A stretch of 64,000 nt of DNA from Neodiprion pinetum (taxonomy: Eukaryota; Arthropoda; Insecta; Hymenoptera; Diprionidae), in contig NC_060237.1 in assembly GCF_021155775.2 (NCBI RefSeq), positions 15,088,970 through 15,152,969 on the forward strand. Direction: 5' to 3'. Numbering within the stretch: position 1 is the first letter of the stretch; each line of letters starts with the position of its first letter. The translations under genes and the position numbers were made by a program. Below are positions 56,570-64,000 of this stretch, piece by piece. The notes beneath the pieces are model-generated. The model worked only from the letters and a program-made list of their open reading frames with translations. It was not told the DNA's origin and did not search any database.

Positions 56570-59500
56570 CTATTGGGGGGCTGGGACAAACCCCCAAGGT
56601 ACGGTGTCGGTCTGTCCAGGTATCAATTGCCGCTTGTCATCCTGCCAACTCAGAGCCAATTTTTTTTGTACGATCGTGGTTACTTCGTGTTTTTTGCTGC
56701 GTATTAAACACCGTGGAAGAGTCAACTCTCGGTAAGCCGTCAGACAGCGCTTATAATCATCAAACGTGATGCTATTTATCGATGAATTTCTTACACCCTT
56801 GGCGCGCTTACTCACTTTTACGCCACTGTCATATTTTTCCCCATCCTCACCCATCGTAGTAAATGTGTACAGCTTCGCTCGCAGTCCCACAAACTCTGTC
56901 ATAATTTTACCATTATTTTCATCCTTCATTAGTCCTAGTTGTTTTTTGTTTTTAAGGGAAATACCATACACATTGTCGAGCGGATAGTCAGAGGTATTAA
57001 ACATTGTATCTACATCACGTTTGATGATATCGTAGATATTAGGCACATTGAATTGATGAATAAGGCTGTCTGTGTCGGTATACATCAATTTAGCTTGTTT
57101 ATTCGAAAAGTTGGTTTTGATATAATTATGGTGGAAATTGTAGAGAAGGATTTTTGACAGATCTAGAATTGATGCACCGACGTAAATAGGTTTGGCGAAG
57201 TGAACTTTGACACGATTCATATCAATGATAACCATATCAGTGTCAAATACGGTGCAGCTGTGAAAGTTTGCTCGAGCAATAAGCGTTCTCGCACCACCTC
57301 TTCCCTCCCATTTTGTGACCAATTTGACATCTTTGTGATTTCGCACATTCTCCATAGTCTTGCCGAACACAGCGTTATTCATGAGTTTGTAAAAGTTTTT
57401 CTCAAATTCATTCCTAGACCGCTTGCGCATGTCTGTATTGAGCGTGATGTAAGGCTCGAGCCATGGAGATTGTGCAAACTTCAAAATTCTGTGCACTTTC
57501 GTTACTTTTAATCCTAAACTCAAACACTGTTTCAAATTTCTATAGCGCAATATATACTTTGTTTTGGGGTGAAGGGTGGTCGCGAGTTTGGCATTTTTAC
57601 TACCTGGAGGAGTAAAATGTTCGGGACAAAGAGGTAAGTCTTTGTGATTCTCGTGGAGTTCCACAGGGTAGTCCAAATCTACCTCCAGAAGGTAGCGGAT
57701 CGGCGAATCGTCCGGGTGGTTCGTTATATCGATGTGCTGATACTCCCACTCGAACGAACCGATTGGTAAATGCACGCTCATAGCTGCACCGTACAGGTTA
57801 TTCACGTCAAAATACATGAGATACGATTCCGCTTTGTTTGGATCAAAATCTTTTCCCATGAATCTATTATTGGCCCGAGCGTGTCGATTGGAACATTGTG
57901 CTACGCCGCCTCGAATGGCTCTTTCAATAAATAACACCATTTCAGGGTTGCCTAAAAGTTGCAAATTTACATTAGTATGCTTGAGCATCGCGTCAAAAGT
58001 AAGTCCCGGAGCAGTGTAGTAGTGCAACGGATCTAAATCGTATGTTTTGAAGCAGCTAGCGCGGAAATTTTCGAAAATATCGGCAAGCAAAAGAACATCG
58101 GTCTTCAAATATAAATCTGAATAGCCTCCCAATGACTCTAAATGGAATTCCTCCCAAACAGTTTTCGCGTGCTCTTAATCGGTGTCTGAAATATTTGCAT
58201 CGCAGAGGTGCGAGTAGAAATGCTTCTTTGCAGGTAATCGCGGTTCATTGAGTTTCCCCCAACAATCGACGTATTCATAGGGAAAAACACCTTTGCGGGT
58301 CATCAAACTGAACTGAGTCGGGTTATTATAAAATTTGCGTGTTATGCGTTTATCGGTATCGGTCAAATATGTGGAAAGTTTATCGATGCTGCTAGCCATA
58401 AATCGAAACGAATCGATGAATCTCAAGTGCATCATTGTTCCATCGACGCGTTTCGTGAAATATATATATTTTTCCTTATTTATGGGTAGCAGTGTAATTT
58501 TACCAGGAAAAGTTGACGCGAGGGATTTTATTAAAAAGTGAGAATCGTAACCGGACAAATTGTGGAAAACTATTGGAATTGTGTGCGACTCTCTGAAATT
58601 CAAATTACACCGATTATGAGCAGGACCACGATATTTACCCGTGAAGTGACAGTGGTCGTAACACTTTTTCTCCTCAGGGGTAAACGGTTTTTCACAAATA
58701 TAACAATTCTTCGCGCGCATGTGACGATCGCGTTGCACTTGGGTAAGAGACTTCATCGGAATTATGTTTTTGATGCGTGACTCGACTTGAATTGATAAAT
58801 CTTTAAGCTGTTTCATAAACCAATCTATGCAATCGACACCGCGTTTACCGCGGAACTTCGATAAAGTCTCATCGTACGCGCAATGTACATAGTACGCTAC
58901 ACTGTGCGGGATGTGCTTTTGAATTTCACAAGTCTTACGAGTTTCAAATTCATCCACAGGTTAAGGGATTAATATACATTCGAGATCGGCGTATACGACA
59001 AATGGAACGGTGCCTTTGTTTCGAAAATTGGAAAATACTAAATCTTTACACTTGGGAAACTCCATGCGTACTTTATTTAGCGTAATACAATCTTGTCGGT
59101 GATTGTCGTAGACATGTTTCGCGCTGAAGTGGCACAAACATCTGTCACATAAAAACGTTTTGTGTTCATGAACGGACAATTGTTTGCTCACCAATCGGGA
59201 AAGATCTTTAATCCAAGCAAAGTGGAATCTCGGTGCAAACTCACTAGTCATATCGTCTTCCGGATTACTCTCAACCATTAGAAGATTTTGCATGATGCAA
59301 TTTGATTTTGCATGATGCGAAAAAGTTTGAGATTCTATACCAAATACATTGATACGCAAATTATTCAATCTCTCAAGCTTTTTCACATCATGTAGAGTAG
59401 CAGGGAATTTGATACCTGTACAGTCCAACTGGGAAATATAGCGACGATAGTTGGGAGTCCTATCGGTGTTGATCTTGACCGGGTGGAGGGCTGCTATGAC

Positions 59501-60295
59501 GGACCAGAGAAGGCATCTTTCGTCCTCGTTCTTCACGTTCACCACAGCCTTCTTCCGTTGAATGTCTTGGGGCAGCTCGACGAATGTTGAAGCCCCCGCG
59601 GCGAGAGGCTGGTAGCGATTGATATTTACAGCGATGTTAAGGATCTCAATCAGACTCCAGCCGGAATCGCGCTGCTCGAAATCTTCCACCTTTGACTGCA
59701 GATCACCCCGTGCACGTATAAACCAACCATTTATATCGCTTGATGGGAGGAGAATCGCCACGTTGGAGGTGTTGAAACTCTTAACTTCGGTGGAGATCTC
59801 TTCGTGCTTGGCATTTTCAAATTTGCACGATAATATGAGGTTAACCTTCACATTTCCCTCCTCGCGCAGTATCAGCTCCAACTTCTCGGTGACGACGCGC
59901 TGCACATCGTTCAGAAAGGCGTCCTCATTTTTATGACGGAGATTTGTGACAACCCCCGTTCTGATTCGGCTGGCAAAAGCGCTATCCACGTCGTCCCATT
60001 GTACACCCGCAGGAGTACCGATATTTCCACCCATCACCACTGTGCGCTGCTGCAACTGCTTGATCTTCGTCACCCAAGATTGCAGGAGTGTGATCGTATG
60101 TTGGATCCGTATTTTCGCACCAACGGTTGTTCCTCGTTGCATGGAAATATCGCGCAGAACTTGGATATTCGCAATTCCAATATCAGCCCAATGTTTGATG
60201 ACGGCGTCATTCTCTTCTCCGGGTGGTTGCTTTCTCAGCAAATTGTACGTCTCCTCCATCTGCTCTGCAAGTCCCGTATACGCTTCGACTGCCAT
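56570..60295 (-). pseudogene. Family-B DNA polymerase (copy C)
   Basis: Inverted equivalent of 40936-44661 with both TAA codons (58175-58177 and 58961-58963). Promoter pair at 60358-60393. Confidence 0.85.
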
Positions 60296-60624
60296 GACTT
60301 TGACGTTGATATAAGCTGAACTTTGTTGAACTTTTTTGACTTGCACGTATTATGTAAGACTGACGAGTCTGCATCGGATGTGTTGAGCTTATATGTATAT
60401 AGACCGATAGATCGCAAGAATTTGGGAACGATGCGCACTGCGTTCTGCGCATATCGGAGGGTAAAATTACGTCAGAGATGCGGTGCGCACTGCGTTCTGC
60501 GCATCTCGGAGGGAAAAATGACGTCGGAGACGACTGGGTCCGCCCTTTATCCGACCCGCCATCCCTAAATTTTTGGGTTTTATTGCCCTCCCGACTCTGC
60601 AGAGATGATGTAGAAAAAAAAAAA

Positions 60625-61434
60625 AAATTAACCGATGCCGAGGGTAATTTTGACGTACTGATGCCGATCAGCATGATATTGGGTTTCGCTGAAGAATACC
60701 GCAAGATCGTTGTCAACGCTAAACATGACTTAATTTTGACGAGATCAAAAACTGATGTCAACGCAATCATGTAGACTCAAGAGGAGGAATTCAAAATCAT
60801 GATCAACGCAGTGGAATGGCTAATACCGTATTTGAAACTTGAGGATCAGAAAAGAGTTGACCTACTGAATTTCATTAAGAGAGATCCGCCTATTCCGATG
60901 AGCTTCCGCAGTTGGGAATTGTACGAATATCCCTTACTTCCCACAACATCGAAACACGTTTGGACTGTGAAAACTTCCACTCAGCTTGAAAAACCTCGGT
61001 ACTTTATTTTGGGTTTGCAAACAAGTTGAAAGAACAAGACCGGCAAGAACGCAAGTCATTTCGATCATTGCAATATCACGGACGTCAAGCTATTTTTAAA
61101 CTCTCAATCTTATCCGTACGGTAACCTGAACCTCAACATGAGTCGTAATCTGTACGCGCTCCTGTACAAGATGTACGCAAACTTCCAAGCTGCCCACTAC
61201 GACAAGAACCCCGAGCCGTTGCTGACAAAAAGTGAATTCCTTCGAGACGTCTCCTTATTCTTTATCGACTGTTCAGAACAAAACGAACCTTTGAAGTACG
61301 GACCTGTCGACACCCGTCTTGAATTTGAAGCTAAAGCCAACTTTTCCGCTGGAACATCGGCGTTTTGCTTGATTGTTCACGATCGTATTGTCGAATACAA
61401 CCCGCTCATTGGTGGAGTGAAAAATTCGGTATAA
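60625..61434 (+). pseudogene. Double-jelly-roll capsid-like gene (copy C)
   Basis: Plus-strand version of 39797-40606, same two stops (near 60772 and 61027). Its TAA at 61432 lies inside the next gene's TATA box (61430-61437). Confidence 0.65.
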
Positions 61435-61471
61435 AAGCTGACCCGTTCCCATCATCTCGCACAGTTCAAAG

Positions 61472-61931
61472 ATGGAGCTCATCTTTGACATACAGGGCTT
61501 TCGTGGACCTTTCAACAATACCTTCACATTGAAAGAATTGGCCATAATTTCAATCTACTCGGAAGCATTTCCATCAGTGTTTTTCTTCAAGCCACCTTAC
61601 GAATGGGATTTACTGGACGTCAAATACAAAAGCCAAAATTCTTGGTTAGAACGCGATTTTCACGATTTACCTTGGAGCTGTGGAACTATACCGTTTGAGG
61701 AAGTTGGGTGGACCATCAAAGACAGGTTGTGCAAAGCTGAAACCGTGTACGTAAAAGGAGAAGAAGAACGAGATTAGTTGCTCAAAATTGTCCCGAAAGT
61801 TCAAATCATCGATATGCTGGACTTTGACTGTCCGTCGCCCCAAACCTTGCAAAAGACTTCAGCTGTGTCTCTAAGATGCGACGTTCATACAATACCCAAC
61901 GCAATCTGTGCAGCACAAAACGTTTGCAGAC
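61472..61931 (+). pseudogene. Small conserved gene (copy C)
   Basis: Plus-strand version of 39300-39759, with the same stop at 61775-61777. Confidence 0.6.
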
Positions 61932-62642
61932 TTCAAAATTGACTACAAAATCATCATACTGTTTGGATGGCGAGGGTGTACGATTTGTGTTACTGCGCAG
62001 AAGCGTCTACAAGAACGGTCCCGCATTCCTGGCGAATACATCACCCTGGTTATGATACTGTTGAATAGAATTATTGTACTATTTTTGCGAAGTAATTGTC
62101 AACCGTACTCTGAAAATTGTACTCAATAAAACTGTTTTTCAAAGAATATTCATAAAATAATTTTACACCTTTACCTTCACCCTAGCTCTCAAGAGAGAAT
62201 TTTTTTTCAATACAAAGCTCACGTAAGATTCAACCTTGCTCTCCATCCTTGACCGAGCTGTAGTCAAACCGAGTTATGTTTTGCATTCCTAGAGCGATAG
62301 TAACCCAACACCGCAGATCCTTGGCTCTGAATATATACTACCGCAGCTATCGGCCGACCTTGCACTCTGGTCTTGTCTGAACCCGTCCAAAATTCATCGT
62401 AGAGTTCACATTACAGTTACAAGACGCAAACGCAGCTCGAAACCCTCCATCGTTGCTTAGTGGTGTTCGGAGTAGCATTTTCTTAGATTTTAAGACTCAA
62501 TTCTAGATACAATTACAAGGTACAAAACGTACATAGGATCAAAGGTATACATGATGGTTCGGCGATAAATGAAAAAATATTTTTTTGTTTATTGAACGTA
62601 AGACATCCACAGGACACTGGATATTTGAATGTAATACTCAGA

Positions 62643-62951
62643 TTATACGTATACGAATTCAAGTTGACCGTACGGTCCGCCAAGATAGCGTAGATGCAAC
62701 CGTATCTCCTTACTGGCTGTCGTCATCTTCTGTAATAAATCTTCATCTTCTTGGAGGGCCTTGGTTAGTCGGTTCGGTAGAAAAATCGTGAAAGAGTCCT
62801 CCAAGTCCAGAACGATTTTGTCACCAAATTTGGTGTTAACCCGACGAACGCCACTGACTCGGTATTCGAAGTATACTTCGAGGTCCGAAAGCTTTTTTAA
62901 GGGCAGAAGCGTCTCCAGGCGAGCGACTTCGTTCAATTTTGAAAAGTCCAT
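62643..62951 (-). CDS. Small protein, possible ssDNA-binding type (copy C)
   Basis: Identical to the 102-residue frame at 38280-38588 and intact. Confidence 0.5.
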   Translation of the reverse strand: MDFSKLNEVARLETLLPLKKLSDLEVYFEYRVSGVRRVNTKFGDKIVLDLEDSFTIFLPNRLTKALQEDEDLLQKMTTASKEIRLHLRYLGGPYGQLEFVYV

Positions 62952-63105
62952 GATTGTTACTGTCGAGTTGTATGGGCTTAAAATCTCTTGTGAGTTGATT
63001 GAGGTCAGATCTGATTTTCAGCAGATGTTTTACTTCTCCAATATTCTTGATGAGCAGTTTTAGTCGTTTCTTCAATTCACGTTGTTGTTCCAGAGCACTT
63101 CTCAT
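62836..63105 (-). CDS. Small basic helical protein (copy C)
   Basis: Identical to 38126-38395; overlaps the neighbouring small gene in another frame. Confidence 0.35.
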   Translation of the reverse strand: MRSALEQQRELKKRLKLLIKNIGEVKHLLKIRSDLNQLTRDFKPIQLDSNNHGLFKIERSRSPGDASALKKAFGPRSILRIPSQWRSSG

Positions 63106-63836
63106 TTGCAAGAAGAACAGCTTCAGACTGGCAATGAAGTTTCCACTTTTGACTTATATTACGTTCGCCCACCACATAATTTGAAATTTGGTGGAGGGTA
63201 CGGAATGTCACGTGGTTGATATCAAATACGTATGTTTGTGTATGCGCGCGCACCTTTTAGCATTCCCAGAGGGATAGTAACCCAACACCGCAGATCCATG
63301 GCTTTGAATGTACCGCGGCTATCGGTCGACCTTGGATATCAAACCGACATCCGAGTAAGTGAAAAACAATTCTCGGAACCATTAATTTTGGAATGTCACG
63401 TGGTTGATAACGTGGGAAGGGAATGTGGGGGTGGTTGATGTTACGCATCAGCAGTCCTACCGTGGAAAAGGAATTTGGAGTGGTTAATGTTACACATCAG
63501 CAGTCGTATCGTGGGAAAAGAATGTGGGACGCTAAAAAAGTTCTCGCCCCCGCTGCGCCCTCTACCGTTGGCAGGCGAGCACTACAGACTTTGACCTTCG
63601 GTCGGTAAGATTGTCGGTGAAACAGCATCCTCTTGACCTTCGACCGATACAACTGTCGGTAAGGTTGCACGGTTTTGACCTCAAGCCGGTACGGCAGACT
63701 GTGACGTCACCGCGGAAAAGGGTTTGAGTCTTGGGAGAATGTCGGTAAGTGTCGGTAACAGGAATCTGTAAGTAGAACTCTCATAGCTATACTACTTATA
63801 GACTACGTACTAACAATTATGCTATTCTGTTTCAAG

Positions 63837-64000
63837 GAAGACAACCTGAACAATTATCTTCTACACGGGACCAGTCCGCAGCAATTGCTGAGTCACATGC
63901 CCAATCAATGATGGTTAGATTGTGATTTCAGTAAAACTGCTATCTATTGACTACATGATATGAGATAATTTTCATTTACATTAACTATTTTCGCATATGC
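63837..64000 (+). pseudogene. Harbinger accessory-gene exon (copy C flank)
   Basis: Repeats the exon at 37318-37394 (63837-63913) and the intron after it; the next exon would lie beyond the window. Confidence 0.45.

Larger units (their letters stand above)
54306..64000 (-). repeat. Copy C, inverted copy of A with flank
   Basis: Positions in A and C sum to 101231 from 37231/64000 inwards. Only 60526 (40705 in A) differs before the terminal block, where a C-run length and a C/T near 54395 also differ. The Harbinger flank is included, so the duplication is not a separate transposition. It continues beyond the window. Confidence 0.9.

Overview
This is eukaryotic DNA, almost certainly from an arthropod and most likely an insect. 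I see no ordinary host gene. The window is a nest of transposable elements: BEL/Pao and Ty3/gypsy retrotransposons, an R1-like LINE, Crypton, PIF/Harbinger and hAT DNA transposons, solo LTRs, fold-back elements, and several generations of a virus-like Polinton/Maverick-type element. Insect is inferred from the element types, the spliceosomal introns in the Harbinger and Crypton genes, and arthropod-style TATA plus TCAGT core promoters. No tRNA, rRNA or CRISPR was recognised.

Layout. 1-1430: relic of the virus-like element (capsid-like gene plus a small conserved gene). 1488-2310: degenerate tandem repeats. 2291-5596: minus-strand BEL/Pao pseudogene without integrase. 5.7-9.7 kb: a gag zinc-knuckle scrap, simple repeats and a GC-rich LTR-like block. 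9.8-13.4 kb: second virus-like relic, with the end of the polymerase gene repeated three times. 13.4-14.5 kb: a hairpin repeat and an LTR. 14.5-19.7 kb: a deleted gypsy element (G2, minus) whose gag is split by a Crypton. 19.8-22.65 kb: fold-back element, hAT relic and a 130-bp repeat array. 22.7-25.1 kb: third virus-like relic, invaded by an R1-like LINE. 25.1-33.9 kb: gypsy element G1 (minus), flanked by LTR copies, with a macrodomain-like segment in pol. 34.3-37.5 kb: a PIF/Harbinger element with an apparently intact four-exon transposase.

37.5-64 kb is dominated by three near-identical copies of the virus-like element: A (37.5-46.9 kb, plus), then exactly 100 N, B (47.03-54.27 kb, a direct repeat of A offset by 7376 bp), then C (54.34-64.0 kb, inverted; A and C coordinates sum to 101231). 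B and C form an almost perfect palindrome around position 54304. C also copies the Harbinger sequence flanking A, so the inverted repeat includes the insertion site. Either this is a very recent inverted duplication or an assembly artefact.

The virus-like element encodes a family-B DNA polymerase with exonuclease, EndoVII-like zinc and palm motifs; a double-jelly-roll capsid-like protein; a small conserved protein; an rve integrase with a chromodomain; and a small possibly ssDNA-binding protein. Polymerase and capsid-like genes are divergent around a shared promoter region. Every large gene is broken by stops or truncation, and no packaging ATPase or capsid protease is visible, so these copies look defective.
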